Positions 40,692 through 48,473 of a DNA stretch of 64,000 nucleotides are shown in pieces (position 1 is the stretch's first letter; each line of letters starts with the position of its first letter). The stretch spans positions 748,606 through 812,605 of the forward strand of contig NZ_GL890775.1 of the NCBI RefSeq assembly GCF_000211415.1. The letters are read 5' to 3'. Below the pieces are notes generated by a model. That model was not told where the DNA came from. It searched no databases and saw only the letters and a program-made list of their open reading frames with translations. Origin of the DNA: Enterobacter mori LMG 25706. Lineage in GTDB: Bacteria; Pseudomonadota; Gammaproteobacteria; Enterobacterales; Enterobacteriaceae. The translations under genes and the position numbers were made by a program.

Positions 40692-41726
40692 TCATACCAG
40701 GAAAAACTCGCCAAAGCCCATTTTTTTCAGTCCCCGACGGTAGGCTATTGAGCTTTTGTCAGCGGGAATATGGGCTTCCAGCGTCAGGTCCAGCGGCAGG
40801 CTTTCTGGACGCTGGGTTTCCACCATCAGGCGATCCTCTTCGAAGATGCGCAGGTTAAAGGCATGCACGTCTTCCACGGGAATATGCAGGTCAAGGTTGC
40901 GCGCAATAGGGGCGAACATGCGGGTCACGCGCGATGACACGGGCGACGCGGCGTTCATGATCACCAGTCTCGACTCTCCCGGAAAATGAATCGTCAGAGT
41001 GGCGGTAAACGGCAGATGCATTTCAAAATGGCCCAGCCACTGGAACCCTTCTGGCACCTGCACGGGTGAACCGGCGGGATAGTTGCTCACGGAGCTCCAG
41101 TAATCCGCCACGAAGCCGAACGGCGTCTCCTGTGGCTGATAGGCGGGCACAAGCTGATTATTGGGATCGGCAAAGGTATCAGTGTGGATCCACGCAAAGT
41201 GCGCCACGTCCAGAAACCCCTCCACCTGTCGCCCGGCGAAGCCATTCACCTCAAACGCCGGGCAGTTGATCTGCTGAAAGCCTGCGTCATCCCAGTGCGG
41301 CATGCTGGGTAGCGGCGCAGGATTGTCCGGGTCAAAGGCCAGGCAGGTCCAGATCAGGCCGAAGCGCTCCTCCACGGCGTAGTTGATCAGGTTCAGCTTC
41401 GCCGGAACGGGTTGGTCGGGGCTGGACGGAATACGGTTGCAGCGCCCGTCCTCCCCGAAGCGTAAGCCGTGATAGGGGCAGATAACCCCGTGTTCGTCGT
41501 GAAAACCGAGCGTCAGCGGCACGCCGCGGTGCGGGCAGACGTCCCGGGCGACCACGACCTGGTCGTGGATCCGGTAAATTACCAGCTGTTCATCCAGCAG
41601 GGTCGCCTTGACCGGCGCCGGGCCGACGTCGCAGGCGCGCGCGACCGGATGCCAGCATTTCGCCAGGCGCAGCCAGTCTTCTGGCTCAAACGTGCAGTGG
41701 GCGGGTGGAGTCGGTTCTCTTTTCAT
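40692..41726 (-). CDS. hpxD: HpxD, Rieske oxygenase subunit for hypoxanthine oxidation
   Basis: 344 residues. The Rieske 2Fe-2S motif is CPHRGVPLTLGF ... CPYHGLRF near residues 65-90; the catalytic mononuclear-iron domain follows, with FLDVAHFAWIHTDTF carrying the metal His pair. In K. pneumoniae hpxDE are needed to use hypoxanthine. AGAGGGATAACG lies before the ATG; the frame is open to 41777 but that part is not conserved. Seventeen bases after hpxO, so hpxO-D-E look like one operon. Confidence 0.9.
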   Translation of the reverse strand: MKREPTPPAHCTFEPEDWLRLAKCWHPVARACDVGPAPVKATLLDEQLVIYRIHDQVVVARDVCPHRGVPLTLGFHDEHGVICPYHGLRFGEDGRCNRIPSSPDQPVPAKLNLINYAVEERFGLIWTCLAFDPDNPAPLPSMPHWDDAGFQQINCPAFEVNGFAGRQVEGFLDVAHFAWIHTDTFADPNNQLVPAYQPQETPFGFVADYWSSVSNYPAGSPVQVPEGFQWLGHFEMHLPFTATLTIHFPGESRLVIMNAASPVSSRVTRMFAPIARNLDLHIPVEDVHAFNLRIFEEDRLMVETQRPESLPLDLTLEAHIPADKSSIAYRRGLKKMGFGEFFLV

Positions 41727-41743
41727 CGTTATCCCTCTTACGT

Positions 41744-42898
41744 TCAGCCTAACGGGCCGCCCTGAATGGTCTCGCACAGACCGTTAATGATGCGCTCGCC
41801 GGTCTCCTCTTTGAGCTCCTGATACCAGGCCTGCGTCAACGCCATGTCTTTCCCGTGGGTGACGTCGCAGCGTTTACGCGCCTTCAGCACCAGGTCGCGC
41901 ACCCGGTCGCAGCGCAGCGCTTCGTACTGCCGCAGCGCCAGCGTAATGCTGTGGTTTTCACGCAGGCATTCCCCCAGTACCACGGCATCTTCCATCGCCG
42001 CACAGCCGCCCTGGCCGATATCCGGCGTGGTGCTGTGCGCGGCATCGCCGAGCAGCGCGACGTTGCCGCGCACCAGGCTGTCGAACGGCTCAATGTCGTG
42101 GATTTCAATGCGGTTGGTGGTCTCGGGATCCAGCGCCGCGATAAGCGTCTGCACCGGCGGTGCCCAGCCGCGGAAGTAGCCCGTGAGATCGGCGCGCAGG
42201 GTGGTGCGATCCTCTGCCAGGCCTGCGGGCAGCGGCACGTCAAAAAAGAAGTAGAAACGACCGCCGGAGACGGGCATCAGCGACACGCGTTTGCCTTCGC
42301 CAACGAAGGTGGTCCACTGGTGCGCCGGGGCAATCTCTTCATCAATCTTCACCAGCCCGTTCCAGTTCACGTACCCGGCGTAGCGGCGCTCCGGGGTGTA
42401 TCCCAGCACGTACGGACGAACCGCCGAGTGGCTGCCGTCGGCGGCAATCAGAAAATCGCCTGTTGCCGTGGTGCCATCGGTAAAGGTCACGCTCACGCCC
42501 GCGTCGTCTTCATGAACGTGTTCCACACGCTTGCCGAACTGCACCCTGTCGCGACCCCAGAAGTCCAGCATTTCGCGCTGGAGTTCAGCGCGCGAGACGG
42601 GGCAGGGACGCCCTCCGGTACGCTCAACCAGCGGGGCAAGGCTAAAGCGGGTCAGGGTCTCGCCGCGCCGGTAATCTTTGTAGGCCATAAAACGCATCGG
42701 ACCGCCGTAAGTCTCGATGATGTCGCCCATGCCGAGGTGCTGCATGCATTTCACGCCGTTAGGCCAGATGGAGATGGCCGCCCCGACGGGCCTGATCTCT
42801 CTTACGGCTTCAAACACGGTACAGTCGATGCCCGCTTTCTTCAGCGCGACGGCGGCGCTCAGGCCGCCAATTCCCGCACCAATAACGATTGCTTTCAT
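41744..42898 (-). CDS. hpxO: FAD-dependent urate hydroxylase HpxO
   Basis: Hydroxylates urate to 5-hydroxyisourate using NADH and O2. 384 residues of the p-hydroxybenzoate hydroxylase type: MKAIVIGAGIGGLSAAVALK (FAD-binding), DFLIAADGSHSAVRPYV (DG motif) and VALLGDAAHSTTPDIGQGG (GD motif). Sequence agrees with K. pneumoniae HpxO throughout as I remember it. AAAGGAGAG precedes the ATG. Divergent from hpxQT. Confidence 0.93.
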   Translation of the reverse strand: MKAIVIGAGIGGLSAAVALKKAGIDCTVFEAVREIRPVGAAISIWPNGVKCMQHLGMGDIIETYGGPMRFMAYKDYRRGETLTRFSLAPLVERTGGRPCPVSRAELQREMLDFWGRDRVQFGKRVEHVHEDDAGVSVTFTDGTTATGDFLIAADGSHSAVRPYVLGYTPERRYAGYVNWNGLVKIDEEIAPAHQWTTFVGEGKRVSLMPVSGGRFYFFFDVPLPAGLAEDRTTLRADLTGYFRGWAPPVQTLIAALDPETTNRIEIHDIEPFDSLVRGNVALLGDAAHSTTPDIGQGGCAAMEDAVVLGECLRENHSITLALRQYEALRCDRVRDLVLKARKRCDVTHGKDMALTQAWYQELKEETGERIINGLCETIQGGPLG

Positions 42899-42987
42899 GC
42901 TTCTCTCCTTTTGCAGGGTGTAAAAACATTCAGCAATTTGCGTACCAGGCTGCAGAGTGGCGAAAACGGCGTTGTGAGCGGTGAGTT

Positions 42988-43004
42988 TGCACTGCTAAGG
43001 TGCG
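42988..43004. promoter_or_regulatory. NtrC-type site upstream of hpxQT
   Basis: TGCACTGCTAAGGTGCG fits GCAC-N7-GTGC, the NtrC dyad. It lies about 100 bases upstream of the -24 element at 43090, the usual enhancer distance. Confidence 0.72.
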
Positions 43005-43089
43005 CAAACGCGGTGAAGGTGCCTTTTTATGAATCAATAATTTCCTGTTGAGCTATACGGAATCGACTGTTTCACACCTGCGCTCAGAA

Positions 43090-43105
43090 TGGCGTGGTTT
43101 GTGCA
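43090..43105 (+). promoter_or_regulatory. Sigma-54 promoter of hpxQT
   Basis: TGGCGTGGTTTGTGCA has GG and GC separated by exactly ten bases and matches TGGCACG-N4-TTGCA at most positions. The start would be near 43116, 22 bases before hpxQ. The Klebsiella hpxPQT operon is known to be sigma-54 and Ntr dependent. Confidence 0.75.
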
Positions 43106-43137
43106 AGAGCCCGGAGGATGACAATAAAGGAGACGCT

Positions 43138-43638
43138 ATGATCGCACTGCACGAGTTCAATCATCTTCCCCACGAAAAGGCGTTAGCGCTGATTCACCCT
43201 TGCGTGGCGCTCCCCGGCTGGGCCGACGCGCTGGCTCTGGGGCGGCCCTACGCCAACCGGGACGAATTGTTCAGTACGGCGAAAGCGCTGACGCAAGTCT
43301 GGGACGACGCGGCGCTAACGCAGGCCCTGAGCGCCCATCCACGCATCGGGGAAAAGCCGGCGGGCTTACAGGCGGAGGCGGCGCTGTCGCGCCAGGAGCA
43401 GGGCGCAGTGAATGAAGGCGATGCTGACCTTGCTCAGGCGCTGCGCGAGGGGAATGCTCGCTACGAAGCTCGCTTCGGGCGCGTCTTTCTCATCCGCGCG
43501 AAGGGCCGCAGCGGCGAAGACATTTTACAGGCGCTGCACGCGCGGCTTGAAAACAGCGATGCGCAGGAAGTTCGGGCAGCACTTGAACAGCTGCGGGAAA
43601 TTACGTTACTACGTCTGGAAGGAGTCATTAGCGAATGA
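43138..43638 (+). CDS. hpxQ: OHCU decarboxylase HpxQ
   Basis: Decarboxylates 2-oxo-4-hydroxy-4-carboxy-5-ureidoimidazoline to S-allantoin. 166 residues from MIALHEFNHLPHEKALALIH; the active-site motifs LSAHPRIGEK (His) and LSRQEQ (Glu) are present. AAGGAG precedes the ATG at 43138; the frame extends upstream through the promoter to 43048. In Klebsiella a permease gene hpxP precedes hpxQ; here hpxQ is first. Confidence 0.93.
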   Translation: MIALHEFNHLPHEKALALIHPCVALPGWADALALGRPYANRDELFSTAKALTQVWDDAALTQALSAHPRIGEKPAGLQAEAALSRQEQGAVNEGDADLAQALREGNARYEARFGRVFLIRAKGRSGEDILQALHARLENSDAQEVRAALEQLREITLLRLEGVISE

Positions 43639-43958
43639 GCACACTCAGCACCCATATTCTGGATATCTCGACGGGCCAACCCGCAGAGGGCGTGACGGTT
43701 CATCTCGAACGGGAGGGTGAAATCATTGCGACGGGCGTGACCAACGTAAAGGGTCGCATCACCGAATTTGTCCCTTTCCTGCCAAAAGGCCGCTATCGGC
43801 TGGTGGCGGAGATCGGCGCGTGGTTTCGCGAAACCGGTCGCGACACGCTCTACCCCTGCGCGCAAGTTGATTTTGTGACGGGAGAAACGGCAGGCGAGCA
43901 CTTCCACCTGCCGTTTGTGATTGCGCCCGGCGGGTGGTCAACCTACCGGGGCAGTTGA
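43635..43958 (+). CDS. hpxT: 5-hydroxyisourate hydrolase HpxT
   Basis: Transthyretin-like hydrolase opening 5-hydroxyisourate to OHCU. 107 residues with STHILDISTGQPAEGV at the start (catalytic His), KGRITEFVP (Arg) and the C-terminal YRGS tetrapeptide that defines the family. The ATG overlaps the hpxQ stop by four bases. The 3' end overlaps the convergent guaD gene by 21 bases. Confidence 0.96.
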   Translation: MSTLSTHILDISTGQPAEGVTVHLEREGEIIATGVTNVKGRITEFVPFLPKGRYRLVAEIGAWFRETGRDTLYPCAQVDFVTGETAGEHFHLPFVIAPGGWSTYRGS

Positions 43959-45257
43959 CCATACCCGCTCGCCGTTAACCCAGGTCTCGCTGATGTTGCG
44001 CTCGTCGCCCAGGGTCATCAGCACGAAAAGCTGCTCGTAGATATCCTGACAGCGGCGATTACGCAGGCGCTGCAGCGGCGTCACGTCAGGATCGATAACC
44101 ACGAAATCCGCCTCTTTGCCGGGTGCGAAGTTGCCAATCTTATCGTCGAGCCTGAGGGCGTGCGCGCCGCCCAGCGTGGCGTGGTAAAACGCCTCGCTGG
44201 CGCGCAGGCGGTAGCTCTGAAGCTGGCCGACCTTGTAGGCTTCCCCCAGGGTGCGCAGCATGCTGAAGGTGGTGCCCGCGCCGACGTCGGTGCCGATGCC
44301 CATCCGCACCTTGTGCTGCCAGCAGGAGGGCAGGCGAAACAGCCCGCTGCCGAGAAACAGGTTCGAGGTGGGGCAAAACGCCACCGCCGAACCGGTGTCG
44401 TGCAGGCACTGCCACTCGCTGTGGTGAAGATGGATCGCGTGGGCAAACACGCTGCGCTCGCCGGTCAGGCCGTAGTGGTGATACACGTCCAGATAGCGCT
44501 CATGTTCCGGCCAGAGGTCGCTTACCCAGGCTACTTCGTTGGGGTTTTCGCTCAGGTGGGTCTGCAGCCAGGTATCCGGGAACTCCTCTCTGAGCAGGCT
44601 GACCGCGGCAAGCAGCTCGGGTGATGAGGTCGGGGCAAAGCGCGGGGTAATGGCATAGCCCAGCCGCCCCCGGTGGTGCCAGCGCTGAATCAGCTCCCGC
44701 GTCTGCCGGTAGCTCTGCTTCGCGTCTTCGCTCAGGTAGTCCGGCGTGTGCCTGTCCATCATCACCTTTCCGGCGATTAGGCGCATGTTCAGGCGCAGGG
44801 CTTCGGTAAACAGCGCCTCGACCGATTCCGGATGCAGCGTGCAAAACACCAGCGCGGTGGTGGTGCCGTTGCTCACCAGTTGCTGAATAAAAAATTCGGC
44901 GATCTCTTTCGCGTAGGCTTCATCGGCAAACTGGCTCTCCACCGGGAAAGTGTAGGTGGTCAGCCACTCCAGCAGCTGTTCGCCAAAGGCGCCGATCATC
45001 TCCGTTTGCGGGTAATGGACGTGGGTGTCGACAAAACCGGGCAGCAGCAGCCTGCCGCGCAGGTCGGTGTAGCTCTTGTGGGGGTCAAGATACTGCTCGC
45101 CCTCCTGCCACGGCATCTGCGCCAGGATTTTCCCGCTCTGTATAAACAGCAGCCCGTCATCAAGGTAGCGCGCGTGTTGGGCAATCGCGTCTGCGCTGTC
45201 GCAGACCTGGGCAATATCAAAAAATGCGCCGCGGATCGCTGTCTGGTAATCCATCAT
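43938..45257 (-). CDS. guaD: Guanine deaminase
   Basis: Deaminates guanine to xanthine. 439-residue amidohydrolase: metal-binding VDTHVHYPQTEM, TPRFAPTSSPELL, QTHLSENPNEVAWV (His), SVFAHAIHLHHSEW (His) and GIGTDVGAGTTFSM (Asp). Same length as E. coli GuaD. A second ATG follows directly (45254). A sigma-54 promoter lies 40-60 bases upstream, agreeing with the NtrC control reported for Klebsiella guaD. Confidence 0.96.
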   Translation of the reverse strand: MMDYQTAIRGAFFDIAQVCDSADAIAQHARYLDDGLLFIQSGKILAQMPWQEGEQYLDPHKSYTDLRGRLLLPGFVDTHVHYPQTEMIGAFGEQLLEWLTTYTFPVESQFADEAYAKEIAEFFIQQLVSNGTTTALVFCTLHPESVEALFTEALRLNMRLIAGKVMMDRHTPDYLSEDAKQSYRQTRELIQRWHHRGRLGYAITPRFAPTSSPELLAAVSLLREEFPDTWLQTHLSENPNEVAWVSDLWPEHERYLDVYHHYGLTGERSVFAHAIHLHHSEWQCLHDTGSAVAFCPTSNLFLGSGLFRLPSCWQHKVRMGIGTDVGAGTTFSMLRTLGEAYKVGQLQSYRLRASEAFYHATLGGAHALRLDDKIGNFAPGKEADFVVIDPDVTPLQRLRNRRCQDIYEQLFVLMTLGDERNISETWVNGERVWSTAPVG

Positions 45258-45298
45258 GGTTCCTGCCTTCGTGTTTGCGTAGCGGGGTGATAAGGCGC

Positions 45299-45314
45299 AG
45301 CAAGAACGGTGCCA
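45299..45314 (-). promoter_or_regulatory. Sigma-54 promoter of guaD
   Basis: On the minus strand TGGCACCGTTCTTGCT matches the -24/-12 consensus TGGCACG-N4-TTGCT with a single difference. It lies 42 bases before the guaD start. Confidence 0.87.
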
Positions 45315-45323
45315 GAATGAACG

Positions 45324-45344
45324 GGCCGCAGATAAGCTGCGGCC
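45324..45344. terminator. Stem-loop between the permease gene and guaD
   Basis: GGCCGCAG and CTGCGGCC pair around ATAAG. It lies just after the permease stop and just upstream of the guaD promoter. There is no T run on either side, so it may be an RNA-end stabiliser or a weak terminator. Confidence 0.5.
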
Positions 45345-45355
45345 AGAGGGAGGGG

Positions 45356-46852
45356 TTACTCTTTTTGCGTCGCCACGCGGGAGCTGAACGACGTCGCGCC
45401 TGCCGTCTCGCGATCTTCCCGCGCCAGCCAGCGATAGGTCACGCCGCCGAGGAAGACGCCGATGAACCAGCTAAAGTTCGCCACCTCATGCAGGGCCGGA
45501 ATAAAGCTAATCACCAGTCCCACGGCAACGGATGGGATCAGCGCGCCAATGGCTTTCGGATTAAAGCCGTTGCGGTACCAGTATTTGCCCTTTGGCGTGT
45601 CGTCGAACAGATCGTCGACCGACACCTTGCCGCGTTTAATCAGGTAGAAGTCGGCAATCAGAATGCCGAACAGCGGGCCGATGAACGCCCCGAGCACATC
45701 CAGGGTGTAGTGGATAAGCTCCGGCGAGTTGAACAGGTTCCATGGGGTGAGCAGGATCGAGCCGACGGCGGCAATCATCCCCCCGGTGCGGAAGCTGATT
45801 TTTTGCGGCGAACAGTTAGAGAAATCAAATGCCGGGGAGACGAAGTTCGCGACGATGTTGATCCCGATGGTGGCGGTGATCATCGTCAGCAGACCAATCG
45901 CCACGGCCAGATCGTTGCCCACGCGGCTGACGGTCTCGATCGGGTCGGTGATCATGCGGCCAAACAGCGACTGTGTGCCGGAGACAATGACCACGGTGAC
46001 GATGGAGAACAGCAGGAAGTTAAACGGCAGGCCCCAGCGGTTGCCGCGGCGGATCTCGCCCATGCTTTTGCCGTCGCGGGCGAAGTCGCCAAAGTTGAGC
46101 AGCGGGCCGGAGAAGTAAGAAACCACCAGCGCGGTCGCGGTGATCATCTGCCAGGTCTGCTCGCCCGCGGTCAGGGATTTGCTGGCGAGGGTGAAGGAAA
46201 TGCCGTCAAAGCCGGTCTTGTATACAATCCAGCCTGCAAGGGCCAGCATTACCACGTAGACCGCCGGACCGGCGATATCAATAAAGCGCTTGATGGCGCT
46301 CATGCCGTGCCAGAAGACCATCGCCTGCAGTACCCACATGATGGCAAAGCAGATCCAGCCCAGATGCGACAGGCCCAGGAACGCGCCGGTGGCAAGCGAA
46401 GAGAGCGATGGCCAGAACTTCAGCGCCACCAGCATCAGGGCATTGGCGGCCAGATAGGTCTGAATGCCATACCACGCGAAGGCAATCAGCCCGCGGATCA
46501 CCGCCGGAATATTGGCCCCGAAGACGCCAAACGCCTGACGGCTTATCACCGCATAAGGCACGCCCGCCATCTGGCTCGGTTTGGCCACCAGGTTGGCGCA
46601 CAGCTGCACGATGCAAATCCCCACCAGCAGGCAAAGCAGCACCTGCCAGCTTGCCAGCCCGAGCGTAAAGAAGCTCGCGGCGACAACATAACCCCCCATG
46701 CTGTGGACGTCCGACATCCAGAACGAAAAAATGTTGTACCAGCTCCAGTTCTGGTCACGCGTCGGTGCCAGATCCTCATTGCAAAGACGTGGGCTGTAAA
46801 CCGCACCGGAATCAGCGGCCGTACCCTGCTGCGCGTTTTGACTGTTTGGCAT
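45356..46852 (-). CDS. hpxC: NCS1-family allantoin/nucleobase permease HpxC
   Basis: 498-residue transporter with about 12 helices. NEDLAPTRDQNWSWYNIFSFWMSDVH is the NCS1 signature (split here only for reading: NEDLAPT and WSWYNIFSFW), and GPLLNFGDFARDGKSMGEIR belongs to the conserved loop after helix 6. Klebsiella has an hpxC unit between guaD and hpxSAB in the same order, annotated as a permease, so allantoin is the likely substrate. Xanthine or urate are alternatives, particularly because hpxP is absent from the locus. Confidence 0.85.
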   Translation of the reverse strand: MPNSQNAQQGTAADSGAVYSPRLCNEDLAPTRDQNWSWYNIFSFWMSDVHSMGGYVVAASFFTLGLASWQVLLCLLVGICIVQLCANLVAKPSQMAGVPYAVISRQAFGVFGANIPAVIRGLIAFAWYGIQTYLAANALMLVALKFWPSLSSLATGAFLGLSHLGWICFAIMWVLQAMVFWHGMSAIKRFIDIAGPAVYVVMLALAGWIVYKTGFDGISFTLASKSLTAGEQTWQMITATALVVSYFSGPLLNFGDFARDGKSMGEIRRGNRWGLPFNFLLFSIVTVVIVSGTQSLFGRMITDPIETVSRVGNDLAVAIGLLTMITATIGINIVANFVSPAFDFSNCSPQKISFRTGGMIAAVGSILLTPWNLFNSPELIHYTLDVLGAFIGPLFGILIADFYLIKRGKVSVDDLFDDTPKGKYWYRNGFNPKAIGALIPSVAVGLVISFIPALHEVANFSWFIGVFLGGVTYRWLAREDRETAGATSFSSRVATQKE

Positions 46853-46931
46853 GAAACCTGCTCCTGTGAATGAAAACCCGTTGAGTGGGAGTGCAGACGG
46901 TATTGCAGGATCCAGGCCAAAATAATAAATC

Positions 46932-46964
46932 TTGTATGCAATATTTTATTTTTATGTATACGAT
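46932..46964 (+). promoter_or_regulatory. hpxSAB promoter with two HpxS-like sites and a NAC site
   Basis: TTGTATGCAA (46932-46941) and TATGTATACGAT (46953-46964) share TGTATRC and flank ATATTTTATTTTTAT (46941-46955), which is ATA-N9-TAT, the NAC consensus. TTGTAT can serve as -35 and TGTATA (46955-46960) as -10 with 17 bases between. This equals the arrangement described for Klebsiella hpxSAB: NAC site between HpxS sites S1 and S2 that overlap -10 and -35. Confidence 0.75.
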
Positions 46965-46996
46965 TCGATAACGAAGAGTAAAAGACGGAGTGGTGA

Positions 46997-47713
46997 ATGA
47001 ACAACATAAACGCCCTGCAGACCGCGCCAGACCTGCATGACAAAGATGAATCGATCTTTCAGGCTCTGATGACCGCGATTGTCGAACATCAGCTGCTGCC
47101 GGGGAGCAAACTGCCGGAAGAGGCGCTGGCCGAGGTGTTTGGCGTAAGTCGCACGGGCATCCGAAAGGTGCTGCAGCGACTCGCGGCTGTGCAAATGGTC
47201 ACTTTAACGCCCAAACGTGGTGCACACGTTGCCAGCCCGACGGTGGAAGAGGCGCAGCATATCTTCCGCACCCGCGCCCTGCTGGAGGTGGCCAACCTGC
47301 CGGACGTGCTGGCCCGCTGTCAGCCGCCGCACCTTGCCGCGCTGGAGGCCATTATTCGTCAGGAGCAGCAGGCGCACGAGGCGTACGACGGCCCGGCGGC
47401 GATCCGCCACTCTGCCAATTTCCACATTCAGCTGCAGGCGATCTCCGGCAACCAGGTGCTGACGGAGATGGTGACCGGCCTGAGCCAGCGCTCCTCGCTG
47501 GTGATTGCCACCTGGGGCGCGCCGTGGCGGCAGGGCTGTCGCTGCAACGATCACGAACAGCTTGTGGATCTGCTGCGCCAGAAGGCGCTCCAGCCGCTCA
47601 GCGATGCCTTAATGCACCATTTTGAACATATCGTCGCCAGCCTCTGCTTCGAGCGGGCGGGCGAGTGCCTGCCTGATTTTGCCCGGCTGTTTGCCGGCCA
47701 CAAGGAGTCGTAA
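46997..47713 (+). CDS. hpxS: GntR-family regulator HpxS
   Basis: Allantoin-responsive regulator of hpxSAB. 238 residues: N-terminal winged HTH (LPEEALAEVFGVSRTGIRKV, about 38-60) and C-terminal FCD effector domain with metal-type His (HSANFHIQL, LMHHFEHI). Divergent from hpxC with 144 bases between. Stop and the hpxA start overlap as TAATG. Confidence 0.9.
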   Translation: MNNINALQTAPDLHDKDESIFQALMTAIVEHQLLPGSKLPEEALAEVFGVSRTGIRKVLQRLAAVQMVTLTPKRGAHVASPTVEEAQHIFRTRALLEVANLPDVLARCQPPHLAALEAIIRQEQQAHEAYDGPAAIRHSANFHIQLQAISGNQVLTEMVTGLSQRSSLVIATWGAPWRQGCRCNDHEQLVDLLRQKALQPLSDALMHHFEHIVASLCFERAGECLPDFARLFAGHKES

Positions 47714-48456
47714 TGTCCTCTGTCTGTATACAAGTAATCAACCCCAACACCAGCCTCGCGATGACGGAAACCATCGGCGCGGCGGCCCGCGCGGTGGCGG
47801 CACCGGGGACGGAGATCCTCGCGGTCTGCCCGAGCGCGGGCGTGCCGTCTATAGAAGGCCACTTTGATGAAGCCATCGCCGCCGTGGGCGTTCTCGAACA
47901 GGTCAAGCTCGGCAGAGAGCAGGGCGTGGATGGTCACGTCATCGCCTGCTTTGGCGATCCGGGCCTGCTGGCGGCGCGCGAGCTGGCGCAGGGGCCGGTG
48001 GTAGGGATTGCGGAAGCCGCCATGCATATGGCGACGCTGGTGGCGACGCGCTTTTCGGTGGTTACCACGCTGCCGCGCACGCTGATTATTGCCCGTCATC
48101 TGCTGCACCAGTATGGCTTTCAGGATCGCTGCGCGGCGCTGCGCGCTATCGATCTCCCGGTGCTGGCGCTGGAAGACGGCAGCGGTCTGGCGCAGGAGAA
48201 AGTGCGCGCGCGCTGTATACAGGCGCTGAAAGAGGATGGCTGTGGCGCCATCGTGCTGGGCTGTGGCGGCATGGCGACGCTGGCGCAGGAGCTGACCCGA
48301 GAGCTGCGCGTGCCGGTTATCGACGGCGTCAGCGCGGCGGTGAAGATGGTGGAATCGCTGGTGGCGCTGGGGCTGTCGACCAGCAAGCACGGGGACCTGG
48401 CCTTCCCGGAGAAAAAAGCGTTAAGCGGACAGTTTCAGGCATTGAATCCATTTTGA
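47713..48456 (+). CDS. hpxA: Allantoin racemase HpxA
   Basis: 247-residue Asp/Glu/hydantoin racemase family protein. The two catalytic Cys are in HVIACFGDPGLL (near residue 79) and IVLGCGGMATLA (near 184). It interconverts R- and S-allantoin so that both enantiomers can be hydrolysed by HpxB. Overlaps hpxS by one base and ends 17 bases before hpxB. Confidence 0.9.
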   Translation: MSSVCIQVINPNTSLAMTETIGAAARAVAAPGTEILAVCPSAGVPSIEGHFDEAIAAVGVLEQVKLGREQGVDGHVIACFGDPGLLAARELAQGPVVGIAEAAMHMATLVATRFSVVTTLPRTLIIARHLLHQYGFQDRCAALRAIDLPVLALEDGSGLAQEKVRARCIQALKEDGCGAIVLGCGGMATLAQELTRELRVPVIDGVSAAVKMVESLVALGLSTSKHGDLAFPEKKALSGQFQALNPF

Positions 48457-48473
48457 AGGTGAGGGGAGACGTA

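Noticed and set aside
42937-42956. HpxR-type site (TCTGC and GCAAA halves) upstream of hpxO
   Set aside because: Both half-sites occur on the minus strand but are ten bases apart instead of the four reported for Klebsiella, and no hpxR gene is present nearby.
45224-46873. Long open frame antisense to the hpxC permease (549 codons)
   Set aside because: Composition (Arg, Gln, His, Asp rich) and exact overlap with a well-formed transporter gene mark it as a shadow frame.
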